From Bradyrhizobium barranii subsp. apii (GTDB lineage Bacteria; Pseudomonadota; Alphaproteobacteria; Rhizobiales; Xanthobacteraceae): a DNA stretch of 64,000 nucleotides. Both the position numbers and the translations under genes were made by a program. The DNA is taken from the NCBI RefSeq assembly GCF_011516635.5, contig NZ_CP096255.1:2044501-2108500 (forward strand), in the 5' to 3' direction. Positions 25,564 to 34,840 of the stretch are shown one piece after another. The stretch's first letter is position 1. Every line of letters begins with the position of its first letter. A model generated the notes under the pieces. It saw only the letters and a program-made list of their open reading frames with translations. It was not told the origin of the DNA and searched no databases.

Positions 25564-27129
25564 ATGAGTGATTTGCCTGATGAGCTACCGAGCGATCCAG
25601 CCGAGTTGCGTGCCTTTGCCGCGGCTCTGCTGGATCGCTGCGCCCGGCTCGAGCGGTTGCTCAAGCTTGCGAAAGATGCGCAGTTCGGTCGGTCCTCGGA
25701 AAAGCTGGACGCTGATCAGCTGCAGCTTGTTCTGGAGGATATCGATCAGGCCGTTGCGGCTCTCGAAGCCGCCGAGAATCGTGCCAATCCCAAAACAGGC
25801 GAGAAGAGAGCTGCCGCGCGCAGAGCCAACCGTGGTCAGCTGCCGGAGCATTTGCCGCGCGTCATCGAGACTATGATGCCGGCCGAGAGCTGCTGCCCGT
25901 CTTGTAAGGGCAACCTCTTCGAGATTGGTCAGGATGAGAGCCAGAGGCTCGACGTCGTTCCGGCGCAGTATCGCGTCATCATCACCCGCCGTCCCAAGCT
26001 GGCCTGCCGCGCCTGTCATGGCGTCGTCCTGCAGCACGCGGCTCCCGAGCGATTGATCAGGGGAGGATTGCCCACCGAGCGGCTGGTCGCGCATGTGATC
26101 GATGCCAAGTATCACTGGCATTTGCCGCTTTACCGCCAGGCGCAGATGCTGGCGACGCACGGAATAGCGCTGGATCGTTCCACGCTCGCCTTCTGGGTCG
26201 GCTATGCCGCCCAGGAATTGAAGCCCGTGTGGCATCGTCTGCGCCAGCTTCTGCTCGCCTCCTCGAAGCTCTGTGTCGATGAGACCCCGGCGCCGGTGCT
26301 GGATCCGGGGCGCGGCAGAACAAAAACCGGCTACTTCTGGGCGCTGTCACGCGATGACAGGCCTTGGGCCGGACCTGATCCGCCTGGGGTAGTCTATGCC
26401 TATGCACCGGGCCGCGGCGCCGTTCATGGCTTGCGGCTGCTGGAGGGCTATCGCGGCATCATCCACTGCGACGGCTATCAGGCTTACAAGACCATGACCC
26501 GAGAGACGCGTGCGGACGCCCTGTCCGGGACGCTCGCCTTCTGCTGGTCGCATCTGCGGCGCCAGTTTGTGAAGATCGAGCGGGAGGCTGCGCCTGCGCC
26601 AGCTCCGGTTGCCCGCGAGGCTCTTGAGCGCATCGCCCAGCTTTACGCGGTCGAGAAGGCCCTCCGCGGCCGATCTGCGGACGAGCGCCGTGCTGGCCGA
26701 CAAGCGCATACCCGGCCTCTGGTTGCAGCCTTGAAGCAGTGGTTTGAGGCCAAGCTCGATCACCTTGCGCAGAAGAGCGACACGGCGAAGGCTTTGCGCT
26801 ATGCACTACGTCATTGGGACGGCCTGACGCTCTATCTTGATGATGGGCGCATCGAAATGGACACGAATGCTGTCGAGCGTGCGATGCGACCGATCAAGCT
26901 CAACGCCAAGAACTCTCTTTTTGCCGGTTGCGACGAAGGCGCCGGGAATTGGGCATTGCTGGCTTCGCTCATTGAGACCTGTAAGCTCAATGGCGTCAGT
27001 GCCGAGCACTGGCTCGCTGACGTTCTCGCCAAGCTCGTCAATGGTTGGCCTGCAGCGCGACTGGACGAACTGCTTCCCTGGGCGTCGACCTATACGATGC
27101 ATACACGCGATCCGAGGCTGGCGGCATGA
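25564..27129 (+). CDS. tnpC: IS66 transposase TnpC, intact copy
   Basis: The 521-residue protein is identical to the inverted copy at 22731-24296. It has the coiled N-terminus, zinc-finger cysteines (CCPSC and CRAC), the DDE core and a final IS66 C-terminal helper region (EGAGNWALLASLIETCKLNG). It starts 52 bp after tnpB and overlaps the passenger gene by four bases. Confidence 0.94.
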   Translation: MSDLPDELPSDPAELRAFAAALLDRCARLERLLKLAKDAQFGRSSEKLDADQLQLVLEDIDQAVAALEAAENRANPKTGEKRAAARRANRGQLPEHLPRVIETMMPAESCCPSCKGNLFEIGQDESQRLDVVPAQYRVIITRRPKLACRACHGVVLQHAAPERLIRGGLPTERLVAHVIDAKYHWHLPLYRQAQMLATHGIALDRSTLAFWVGYAAQELKPVWHRLRQLLLASSKLCVDETPAPVLDPGRGRTKTGYFWALSRDDRPWAGPDPPGVVYAYAPGRGAVHGLRLLEGYRGIIHCDGYQAYKTMTRETRADALSGTLAFCWSHLRRQFVKIEREAAPAPAPVAREALERIAQLYAVEKALRGRSADERRAGRQAHTRPLVAALKQWFEAKLDHLAQKSDTAKALRYALRHWDGLTLYLDDGRIEMDTNAVERAMRPIKLNAKNSLFAGCDEGAGNWALLASLIETCKLNGVSAEHWLADVLAKLVNGWPAARLDELLPWASTYTMHTRDPRLAA

Positions 27130-27728
27130 GCCTGAACACGACCGCGGTCCGGATCAAGGTGACCCTCAAGGATGTGAAGCCGGAGGTGATGCGTCGCCTT
27201 GTCGTACCCGTCACCCTGCGCCTTGATCGGCTGCATCTGACGCTTCAGGAGGCATTCGGCTGGACGAACAGTCACCTCTTCGAGTTCTTTGCTGGTGAGG
27301 CACATTGGGGGATTCCCGACCCCGACAATGATTACGGTCACCAGCCCATGGATGCCCGCAAAGCGCGGCTGTGCGATATCGTTCGCGAGACCGGCGCCAA
27401 GACGATCCACTATCTCTATGACTTCGGCGACAGCTGGGACCATGTGATCAAGCTCGAAAAATGGTTCGAGAACACCACGACGGAGGGGCTTCCCTTCCTG
27501 CTCGAGGCCGCCGGTCGTTGTCCTCCGGAAGACGTCGGCGGTGCGCCAGGCTATGCCGAATACCTCGCCGCCATCAGCGACCCCGCCCATCCCGAGCACG
27601 GACACATGCGCCTCTGGGGCCCGGAGCGGTTCGATCCCAACGTCGTCGACCGGAAGGCACTCGAAGCCGCCGTCAACGCGTTGTCCGACACAAGGAAGCC
27701 GCGGCGACGCGCCACGCGAACAAAATAG
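27126..27728 (+). CDS. IS66-borne pRiA4b ORF-3-like passenger protein
   Basis: The 200-residue protein is identical to the product at 22132-22734. The ATG overlaps the tnpC stop. It has the pRiA4b ORF-3 family motifs near both ends of a roughly 170-residue domain and a basic tail (RKPRRRATRTK). Function is unknown. Confidence 0.9.
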   Translation: MSLNTTAVRIKVTLKDVKPEVMRRLVVPVTLRLDRLHLTLQEAFGWTNSHLFEFFAGEAHWGIPDPDNDYGHQPMDARKARLCDIVRETGAKTIHYLYDFGDSWDHVIKLEKWFENTTTEGLPFLLEAAGRCPPEDVGGAPGYAEYLAAISDPAHPEHGHMRLWGPERFDPNVVDRKALEAAVNALSDTRKPRRRATRTK

Positions 27729-27769
27729 GCGTCAAGCGCCATTCAAAAGGGCCGCAGAGCTACGCTTAC

Positions 27770-28148
27770 GGTCTAACCCTGCCATGGGTATCACCTGCAC
27801 CCCTTCAAGGTCGCGCAACTGGTGGCCGCTCTGAGCGATGATAGCGGCGAAACGGCGGTGCAATTCGTCGGCCTCATCTTCGGCAGTGTAGAGCAAGGTG
27901 GGACCGGGCTTTTCCACCGATCTGCCGAACCAATCGAGCTTCAGGGCGGTTGCCGCAATCAACTGCATCGCGGTCAGGGTTTTGCCGGTGCCACCGTCGC
28001 CGTAGTAGAGCGTGACCACCCGCATGGGGACTAGACCATCAACCAGCCAGTCGCGGGTCGGTACCGGCTTGTCCTGCCAGTCGCGAGGGTCGATCACCGG
28101 CAAGGGGTTGCGGGTGAGTTCAGCGGTAAGGAATTGGTCCCAATTCAT
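27770..28148 (-). pseudogene. RecA-like AAA ATPase (RepA/phage type), C-terminus lost at IS66
   Basis: About 126 residues remain of an AAA_25-type ATPase. The Walker A motif is GDGGTGKTLTAMQL, and LLYTAEDEADELHRRFAAI is the conserved switch region of RepA-like helicases found on plasmids, phages and integrative elements. The end is cut by the right end of IS66 at 27769, and no continuation is seen on the far side. Its start overlaps the stop of the gene at 28145, so they formed an operon. Confidence 0.8.
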
Positions 28149-28447
28149 TGCGGAGCACCGATCAGGCGTTGCGCGTATGCATCGAAGCTATCAAGACCCG
28201 GCCGGATGCCAACCGCGCGGCTGGTATCGGACAGGACATCATTCCAGCGCTCGCGATCGTCGAAATGGGGAGCGAGGGCGGCGCAGTGTTCGCCTGACAG
28301 GGAGACCTGTCCCGCTAGATCGCCAAGCCGCTCAGCGGCTGCAAGGTTGCGGGGATCGTTAGGAAAGCGTTGGGCGACGGCTCGGCGCCAACGCGCGGTT
28401 CTCTTGAGGCTGGCGAAAATCGCCGCCTCGATTTCGGTTCTAGTCAT
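28145..28447 (-). CDS. Small hypothetical protein of an integrated element
   Basis: This is a soluble protein of 100 residues (EAAIFASLKRTARWRRAVAQ; FPNDPRNLAAAERLGDLAGQ) with no motif I recognise. It overlaps the RepA-like ATPase start by four bases. Its place upstream of a phage/plasmid-type ATPase and next to a recombinase remnant suggests it comes from an integrative element. Confidence 0.6.
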   Translation of the reverse strand: MTRTEIEAAIFASLKRTARWRRAVAQRFPNDPRNLAAAERLGDLAGQVSLSGEHCAALAPHFDDRERWNDVLSDTSRAVGIRPGLDSFDAYAQRLIGAPQ

Positions 28448-28499
28448 TGTTTCCGTTGAAATGAGCCGGAAGCACCCGGCCGGTGGCGCACGAAAAGAA

Positions 28500-28523
28500 A
28501 AACCCGCCGTGCGCGGCGGGTTT
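28500..28523 (-). terminator. Rho-independent terminator
   Basis: The nine-base inverted repeat AAACCCGCC / GGCGGGTTT has a six-base loop. Read on the minus strand it runs into TTTTTCTTTT. It would end transcription coming from the recombinase side before the 28447 start. Confidence 0.8.
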
Positions 28524-28648
28524 GGGGTTAGACAGAGGTCGGCATCAGGTATTCAGCGATACCGCTTCGATCCGAGACCGGGTCCACGTCCCAAGATCAA
28601 CGATTCCAGTGGGATTTTGTCGGCTATCGCGACCAAGACGCCCTCCCG

Positions 28649-29284
28649 CTACCATCTTTCCCCACACCCCTTTGACTTGGTTTGGGAAAGCTTTTCCCCC
28701 AACAGGGCGTTTAACCGGCCTAATATCTCCACCGTTACGCCACCGATGCGTGATGGATCTCGGAACACGGTGACAGTGTCGATCAGGTCTCTGATGGCTT
28801 CGGCGGCCTCTCCGTCGCCCGAACTGATACCCTTCGTTAGCGCCTCCTCGAGCCGACCTAGCTGTTCTTCATATCGCTTGAGAATAGTTGGATGCAGCGC
28901 GACCTCTTTTGCGGCCGGCGGTTCACTCCGCAACTCTTCAGATATTCGCTCGCGTTCGGCGCCGAGGGCGGTCGATCGCGGACCGAGAATGGATGGATCG
29001 CCGTGCCCTTTTGCGATCGCATCCACCAGTCGTTCGATTTCTCGATTCAACTGTCTAAGCTGTTGTTCGAGGCGCTGCCTTTTTCCATTCGATGTGATTG
29101 CGAGGCGCTTTCGCTCTTCGAGATAAGTACGCACGTACTCCGCAATAACTTTCGGCGCGCTCAATTCAGCCCGCAAACCACTGAGAACTGCGCTCTCAAC
29201 CGTGTCTAAATAGAAGGTCCAATTCCACTGGCGAGGGGAATTCTCTAGAACCGGTGACCTCCCTGTCACCAGCTTTGATGACAC
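28649..29284 (-). pseudogene. Large serine recombinase, C-terminal remnant
   Basis: From about residue 20 the frame reads like the part of a large serine recombinase behind its zinc ribbon: TFYLDTVESAVLSGLRAELS, then a coiled coil (RQRLEQQLRQLNREIERLVD) and a final DTVTVFRDPSRIGG segment. The resolvase catalytic domain and zinc-binding cysteines are absent, so it cannot recombine DNA. It marks the edge of a former integrated element. Confidence 0.78.
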
Positions 29285-29389
29285 CCGGAGAGTGCAGAGG
29301 CACTTGGCCTAACCATTCCCGAGCCCTTTCTGCTGCGCGCTGACAAGGCGGCCATTGCGCTGGCGAGTGCGGAGACCCGGAAATGGCAT

Positions 29390-29412
29390 GGGGCTCGCAA
29401 TCCGCGAGCCCC
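29390..29412 (-). terminator. Hairpin downstream of the flavin monooxygenase gene
   Basis: The nine-base perfect stem GGGGCTCGC / GCGAGCCCC with a five-base loop lies 18 bp after the stop of the minus-strand gene. It lacks a clear T run, so it is a stem-loop end rather than a textbook terminator. Confidence 0.55.
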
Positions 29413-29430
29413 GCTGTGCGCTCGGCAATT

Positions 29431-31233
29431 TCAGGCCTTGTGATGGACAGTCTGCAGGCCGTAGACCGGCGTCGGGATGCTCTCGTAGCGCGCCTTCAAC
29501 TGCAGGGAAAGGAATTGCGAGTAATGTCGCGACTGATGCAGATTGCCGCCGTGGAACCATAGGCCTTCCTGCTGCGTCGGCTTCCACATGTTGCGCTGCT
29601 CACCTTCCCATGGGCCGGGGTCCTTTGTCGTATTCGAGCCGAGGCCCCAGACCTTGCCGACTTTGTCGGCCATTTCCGGACTCACGAGATCGGCGACAAA
29701 GCCGTTCATCGAGCTGTAGCCGGTGGCATAGACGATCACGTCCGCCGGCAATTCCTTGCCGTTGTCGAGCTTGACGCCGTTGGGCGTGATTTCCTCGACC
29801 TGTCCAGCGAACAGTTTGATTTTGCCGTCAATGATAAGCTGTGAGGCGCCGACGTCGATGTAATAGCCCGAGCCGCGGCGCAGATATTTCATGAATAGCC
29901 CGGAATCGTCGTCACCGAAGTCGAGCCTGAAGCCGGCCTTCTCCAGCCCGGCATAGAAAGCGGCGTCGTCCTGACGGATCTTGTCGTAGACCGGCTTTTG
30001 AAACTGATTCAAGATCCGGTAGGGCAGTGAAGCGAAGATCAGATCGGCCTTTGCCGTCGTCATTCCGCCGCGGACGGCGCGTTCGGAGTAAAGATCGCCG
30101 ATACTCTCCATCAGCGAATCCGAGCGCACAATGTGCGTCGTTGAACGCTGCACCATCGTTACGTCGACGCCGGCCTCGTACAGCGCAGCGCAGATGTCAT
30201 GGGCCGAATTGTTCGAGCCGATCACCGCCACCTTCTTGTTCTTGCCTTTGTAGCCGCCGGAGCCGGGATGGCGTGAGGAATGGTGTTGCTCGCCCTTGAA
30301 CGTTTCCATGCCTTTGATTTTCGGCATGTTCGGCTTGGCCGACATGCCGGTCGCGAACACAAGCTGCCTGGGCCGCAGAGTAATCTCCTTGCCATCGCGT
30401 TCGACGATGACGGTCCATTCCTTCTTGGTGTCGTCCCAACTGGCGTGTTTGGCCGTGGTGTTCGACCAGTAGTTCAGCTCCATGACCTTGGTGTACATTT
30501 CCAGCCAGTCGCCGATTTTGTCCTTGGGCGAGAACACAGGCCAGTTCTTGGGGAAATCGATGTAGGGCAAGTGATCGTACCAGACGGGGTCGTGCAGGCA
30601 GAGCGACTTGTAGCGGTTGCGCCAGGAATCGCCGGCGCGTGCGTTCTTTTCGACGATGATCGTCGGCACACCGAGTTGGCGCAGCCGGGCCCCGAGCGCA
30701 ATGCCTCCCTGTCCGCCGCCGATGACAAGCACGTAGGGCTGGCTCTTGAAACCAAGTTGCTCGACTTCCTCGTCACGCAGTTCCTTCCAGGTCTTGGCGC
30801 CGGGATTGACGCCATGCCTGGCGCCGAGCGGTCGGCTGAAGCCAGCCTTTTCCTCATGGGCCTTCAGTTCGGCCATGGTTGTCAAGAGCGTCCAGATCTG
30901 ACCATTCTGCAGGCGGATGAGTCCATATCCGCGCGCGACCTCGGTTTCGAACGTGATCCAAGATTCGGTCACGCCGCCGGCCTCGGTTGGCGTTTCACCC
31001 TCGGCGATTTTCCAGTTGCGCGGCTTCACATGCGCGAGGCAATGCGCGAGCATGTCGCGGACCTGATCGCGGCCTTCCATGGTCTTGATGTTCCAGGTGA
31101 AGGTAACGAGGTCGCGCCAGTAGCATTCCGGAGCGAACATTCCTACGGCGGCGTCGAGATCGCCCGCCGCAAGCGCGGCTTCAAACTTGTCGAGGAAAAC
31201 CTGGACGCGCGCGCTAAGCGTGGTGTCGAGCAT
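29431..31233 (-). CDS. Flavin-containing monooxygenase with N-terminal NTF2-like domain
   Basis: This is a 600-residue protein. Residues 1-130 resemble an NTF2-like (SnoaL-type) domain (FEAALAAGDLDAAVGMFAPECYW). The rest is a class B flavin monooxygenase: FAD site VLVIGGGQGGIALGARLRQLG (near 170), NADPH site VAVIGSNNSAHDICAALYEAG (near 350) and DVIVYATGY near the end. Such enzymes oxygenate N, S or ketone groups using NADPH and O2; the substrate is unknown. The start at ATG 31233 is set by AGGAAGTG just upstream, and a longer open frame to 31296 lacks a site. It is monocistronic by spacing. Confidence 0.88.
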   Translation of the reverse strand: MLDTTLSARVQVFLDKFEAALAAGDLDAAVGMFAPECYWRDLVTFTWNIKTMEGRDQVRDMLAHCLAHVKPRNWKIAEGETPTEAGGVTESWITFETEVARGYGLIRLQNGQIWTLLTTMAELKAHEEKAGFSRPLGARHGVNPGAKTWKELRDEEVEQLGFKSQPYVLVIGGGQGGIALGARLRQLGVPTIIVEKNARAGDSWRNRYKSLCLHDPVWYDHLPYIDFPKNWPVFSPKDKIGDWLEMYTKVMELNYWSNTTAKHASWDDTKKEWTVIVERDGKEITLRPRQLVFATGMSAKPNMPKIKGMETFKGEQHHSSRHPGSGGYKGKNKKVAVIGSNNSAHDICAALYEAGVDVTMVQRSTTHIVRSDSLMESIGDLYSERAVRGGMTTAKADLIFASLPYRILNQFQKPVYDKIRQDDAAFYAGLEKAGFRLDFGDDDSGLFMKYLRRGSGYYIDVGASQLIIDGKIKLFAGQVEEITPNGVKLDNGKELPADVIVYATGYSSMNGFVADLVSPEMADKVGKVWGLGSNTTKDPGPWEGEQRNMWKPTQQEGLWFHGGNLHQSRHYSQFLSLQLKARYESIPTPVYGLQTVHHKA

Positions 31234-31607
31234 CACTTCCTCCCGGGTGTTGTTTGCAATTTTTCTACGCAGGCAGCGTAACCTTACCCCAACCATCGCG
31301 GGAATCCAGACTCGCGCGGCAGGGTTCCCGGTCGGCTTCAGCGCCTCTCAGCGCTCGCCTGCAACAACGCCGCTTCGCCCACCGACGATGGGGTAGACTA
31401 AGAGCTCTATTTGCTGCGGTGCATGCGTCCGGAATTTGGCCCGCAGGCTCCTGTAACGGAGGGGCGGAGCATGTCCGCTCTACCCCGGACAGCTCACGAC
31501 CGCCATGATTCGGCGGACTGCAACCCGATGCCAGTCCCCCACTGAAATCAACGAAACTACTGCTCACCGATTCGCGCTAAGCTGCGGCATGATCCGGGAG
31601 ATCAACG
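31234..31607. other. Intergenic region between divergent genes
   Basis: About 370 bp separate the minus-strand monooxygenase and the plus-strand secreted protein, so it should hold both promoters. No clear -35/-10 pair or operator was recognised and no small gene is supported. Confidence 0.4.
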
Positions 31608-31985
31608 ATGCGATTGTCTAGCCTTGCCACTCTGGCGCTTGTCGCGGGAGCTTCCAGCCCAACTTATGTTTCTATCGTCCTGGCGGCTTCGGAATGTTCC
31701 AGATCAATGGAATTGGCGGATTGGGGCGAGAACTCGACCGGCGACATCAGCGTCGCGTCTGGGGACAGTTGCATCTTCCCGATCACGTTGCGCGGCGCGG
31801 CGAGTAGCTCGGAAATCTCGCAAAAGCCAGCACACGGCAAACTGAAGAAGCTCGACGTTGCGACTTACGAGTACAGGACGAAGGCGAGATACAAAGGAAG
31901 TGACACCTTTGCCATCAAAGCAACCGGCAAGGGGCCGAAGGCTTCTGGCACATCGGTCATCACAGTGCACGCGACGATCAAGTAG
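31608..31985 (+). CDS. Small secreted protein
   Basis: This protein of 125 residues has an N-terminal signal peptide (SLATLALVAGASSPTYVSIVLAASE, likely cut near 28). The mature part of about 95 residues has two cysteines (ECSRS and DSCIF) and ends in beta-rich sequence (YKGSDTFAIKATGKG). The C-terminal half looks like an Ig- or cadherin-like strand pattern common in alphaproteobacterial periplasmic proteins. GGGAG lies nine bases before the ATG. Function is unknown. Confidence 0.72.
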   Translation: MRLSSLATLALVAGASSPTYVSIVLAASECSRSMELADWGENSTGDISVASGDSCIFPITLRGAASSSEISQKPAHGKLKKLDVATYEYRTKARYKGSDTFAIKATGKGPKASGTSVITVHATIK

Positions 31986-32410
31986 GCGGGTCGAGCATTG
32001 GCGTGACGCCGAGTTGATGCGCGTCGCGTGAGGGCAGGGAGCAATAAGCGTGCCTCAACCCGTCCGAGACGCTCCCAGAACAGCACCCGGTGGCGGATCG
32101 TGATCAGGGCCTGGTTGAGAACGTAAGCCAACAGCATCGGCGGAAGTGATTTGAAGGCAGGATCCGGAGTGGCCTCAATGCGATTGCGGTCTCGCGGGGG
32201 ATGCTCCATCCGCAACTCCGCGAGCTGCTTAAGCGGGTTGGGCCCAGACGCAAACTTGGTTTTGTCGGTATTGCAGCTAAGCTGCTCTCCGCTATGCCCA
32301 GAAAGACCCAGCCTCGGAGAGTTGGTTTTCGTTTAGCCAGAGGAGTGCCTGACGAAGACTCAATGGGACCAGTCGCTCCCTACCAAGAGGCGGTGGGGCT
32401 CCATCTGTTA
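31986..32410. other. Intergenic region, no gene recognised
   Basis: A minus-strand frame stays open across most of these 425 bp (for example SLPPMLLAYVLNQALITIRHRVLFWERLG), but it has no start context and matches no family I know. It may be the remnant of a gene cut by the IS5 type B copy at 32411. Confidence 0.35.
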
Positions 32411-33346
32411 GAGTCTGTCCGGAAAGATTACCTTGGATTGCATAGCTTTCGCAGCATGAGTCGGATGGAGGCCAGCTTGAGAAAGGCGAGCGCCCTGTGA
32501 TTGAAGCATTCCCAATCTTTGGACAGTCTTCGGCATCGCCCGAGCCAGGCAAAGGTACGCTCGACGATCCAGCGTTTGGGCAAGACGACGAAACGGTGAG
32601 CCTGATCGGAGCGTTTGACGATTTCGAGGTTCACGCGCTTCAGAGCGCTACGCAGCCCCTTCTGGAAATGTGGCCCTTGATATCCGCCGTCGGCGTAGAG
32701 CTTCAGAAGAAAGGGATAGAGGCCGAACAACGTTGCCATCAGGAGCACGCCGCCGTCGCGATCCTGGATGTCCGCCGCATGCACGATGGCGTGCATCAAG
32801 AGGCCTTGCGTGTCGACGAGAATGTGCCGCTTCTTGCCCTTGATCTTCTTGCCCGCGTCGTAGCCATGGAGATCATGAGGCCCCCTTTTTCAGCGCTTTT
32901 CACGCTCTGGCTATCGATGATGGCGGCGGTGGGAGAAGCCTCGCGCTCGGCCCTTTCGCGACATTCGACATAGAGGGCGTGATGAATTTTATCGAGCGTG
33001 CCGTTCCAGCTCCACAGATCGAAGTAGCCATACAGCGTCGAGCGCGGCGGCAGGTCCTTGGGGATCGCGCGCCACTGGCAACCTGTGCTCAGGATGTACA
33101 TCAGCCCGTTGGCAATCTCGCGCAGGTCCACCGTACGCTTGTTGCCGCCGCGCTTGGCCGGCGGGATGCGAGGCGCGATCAGCGCCCACTCCTCGTCGGT
33201 CAAGTCGCTCGGATAGCGCAGGCGGCTGCGGTCGTAGCGTGCACGGTTCTCGGTAGTCCACATTGGCGGCGCGTCCCCATCGAATCAGGCCGCTCACCTT
33301 GAATCACAACCGATTCATTCGACTCAACATGTTTTGGAACAGACAC
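32411..33346 (-). mobile_element. IS5-family element type B, copy 2
   Basis: 936 bp, flanked by TTA on both sides (32408-32410 and 33347-33349). The sequence is the same as copy 1 apart from the right tip. It is in inverse orientation to copy 3 at 34841. Confidence 0.93.
32428..33263 (-). CDS. IS5 type B transposase, two overlapping frames, copy 2
   Basis: orfA is 32796-33263 and orfB 32428-32799, with the A5G5 junction at 32881-32890. The encoded proteins are identical to those of copies 1 and 3. Start codon, DDE positions and the need for a -1 shift are as described for the copy at 7476. Confidence 0.9.
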
Positions 33347-33472
33347 TTAGATAGAGCATAAAGCCGTCTTTGCTTCGGAAAAGTGCTTCTTTCGCCTCAC
33401 AACATTCAAGGGACTCTACGTCAAGAGTAGGCAAGCTGCGCTGGACGATCAGCTCCATGTTTTGCATGGCGC

Positions 33473-33760
33473 TCACGACGCAGACTTCCTCTTATCGTGG
33501 ATGAAATGCACGCCAGCGGCTGGTCCATCCAACCAGACCGACTGACAGCGACGAAATGCGAGGCCCGTTGACGATAGAACTAGGAAGAACTTTCGCGAGG
33601 TTAGGACGTCAGTCGAGCCCTCAACCTCTAGCTTTGCCCCCGTTACTGAAATGTCTTTGAGAACGCAGACTCGGCTCCAAGTGCCATCCACAGCCATCAA
33701 GTTGACGGCGTGCTGATGGGCAAATTGAACACGGTCCGATTTTCTTCGACCAAAGGCCAT
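33473..33760 (-). CDS. PilZ-domain protein
   Basis: The 95-residue single PilZ domain begins with FGRRKSDRVQFAHQHAVNLM, containing the RxxxR c-di-GMP motif (RRKSDR). It continues with CVLKDISVTGAKLEVEG, the D/NxSxxG motif seen here as DISVTG. Such proteins bind cyclic di-GMP and pass the signal to a partner. The start is taken at MAFGRRK; an open extension upstream lacks a ribosome site and family similarity. Its neighbours are IS elements and small genes, so no partner is evident. Confidence 0.85.
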   Translation of the reverse strand: MAFGRRKSDRVQFAHQHAVNLMAVDGTWSRVCVLKDISVTGAKLEVEGSTDVLTSRKFFLVLSSTGLAFRRCQSVWLDGPAAGVHFIHDKRKSAS

Positions 33761-33951
33761 GCGCGGCAAAAAAATAGAAGTATGAAATATCTGACGTAGA
33801 GCGTGTGCCCCAATGATTAACAAGAGTTAGCGATTCGCGCTTTGCAGCTCGACTAATCGCTAGCGAAAATTGGCGAACTTCAGTGAGACAGTGCGTGCCG
33901 CCAAAAACGGTCGGAGCCATCGCATCCTCTGGCGGAGCCAGGAGGCGAACG

Positions 33952-34167
33952 ATGCGATCAGTCATTGCCATTGTTGTAGCGGTGGGGGCGTCCTCGCCTG
34001 TGTTCGCCCTGACGCAGGGGGAGATTGAGGCCAAGCTACCTGCCGCGGGCTATTCGCAGATTCAGGAGGTCCCGAGCGGCAAGATCAAGACCTACCGAGC
34101 AATCAAGGAGGGTACGGAGCGGTCGCTCATCGTCGACAGCACCGGCCACATCAAGGAGCTTCGGTAG
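33952..34167 (+). CDS. Small secreted PepSY-like protein
   Basis: The 71-residue protein has a signal peptide (RSVIAIVVAVGASSPVFA, cut before LTQGE). The mature sequence of about 52 residues (LPAAGYSQIQEVPSGKIKTYRAIKEG) resembles a single PepSY-type domain. GGAGGCGAAC precedes ATG 33952, a strong ribosome site. Function is unknown, probably periplasmic. Confidence 0.75.
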   Translation: MRSVIAIVVAVGASSPVFALTQGEIEAKLPAAGYSQIQEVPSGKIKTYRAIKEGTERSLIVDSTGHIKELR

Positions 34168-34194
34168 CGCTCTCGCTGGGTGGCCAGTGTTCGG

Positions 34195-34422
34195 TCAGGG
34201 ACGCTGCCGAATACTCGCGCCAGGCGGCCCGCCTACCATTTGTATCGGTTCACCTGCCGCACGGTCCAGCGGCGGGTGTGGCCTAGCGAGGCCTACCGTT
34301 CCGGGAGCTGCGTCGTTGCTGGCCGTACGAGTATCGAGGCGCTCTGACGTGATTGCCGATCCAATGGCGATGGCCAGAGCGATAGCAGATAGGAGTAAAG
34401 CTGCTCGATTCGGGTCCATCAT
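34195..34422 (-). CDS. Small membrane-anchored hypothetical protein
   Basis: The 75-residue protein starts at ATG 34422 behind GCGGAGGTCTA. One hydrophobic N-terminal segment (RAALLLSAIALAIAIGSAIT) acts as anchor or signal, followed by a Pro/Gly-rich, probably disordered tail. It is convergent with the PepSY-like gene. No family recognised. Confidence 0.6.
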   Translation of the reverse strand: MMDPNRAALLLSAIALAIAIGSAITSERLDTRTASNDAAPGTVGLARPHPPLDRAAGEPIQMVGGPPGASIRQRP

Positions 34423-34840
34423 TAGACCTCCGCGAAACGGCTCCATAGTGCCGGGATAACGCCGATCTGGTGATTTGGTTCTTAGGTTCGCCCACAAAGG
34501 TATCCGAACAACACTCGCGCAATTACGTGTTGGTCGGATAGCGAGGCACAACGATAACGATTGATCAAAAGTCGGAAGCGGTTTTGTGGGTCGACCGCGC
34601 AACAGTGTTGCACCGATTTGGAGTTCAGCGATGAGAGACGTACCGCATCCAACAATCACGACCCGTCGCTCGCTGCGTCTTTCGACCGCTGCCCTTGTCG
34701 TTACGACGGCTGACGCGCCCGCAGACGGTCATCTTCGGAGAGCGGGGAATATTCGAGGGAGTACATCGCCGTTACGAGGCCATCGCGCGCCTTCTCGCCC
34801 CACTGACCAACCGTAGGGCTGAGGAGGTCGATCCGTCTTA
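34423..34840. other. Intergenic region with one doubtful small ORF
   Basis: About 420 bp between a small membrane protein gene and IS5 type B copy 3. An ORF of 61 codons starts at ATG 34631 with GGAG nine bases upstream, but its product (STAALVVTTADAPADGHLRR) has no recognisable fold. Nothing else is supported. Confidence 0.35.

Larger units (their letters stand above)
24655..27769 (+). mobile_element. IS66-family element, intact copy
   Basis: The element is 3115 bp. Its inverted ends are GTAAGCGTAGCGCCGAGGCC and GTAAGCGTAGCTCTGCGGCC. It carries tnpA, tnpB, tnpC and a passenger gene. Its left neighbour is the inverted copy (joint AGTCCACA) and its right flank is GGTCTAAC. No matching 8-bp duplication exists at the outer ends of the 6.2-kb pair, so the block arose by rearrangement rather than one clean insertion. 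Confidence 0.93.
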
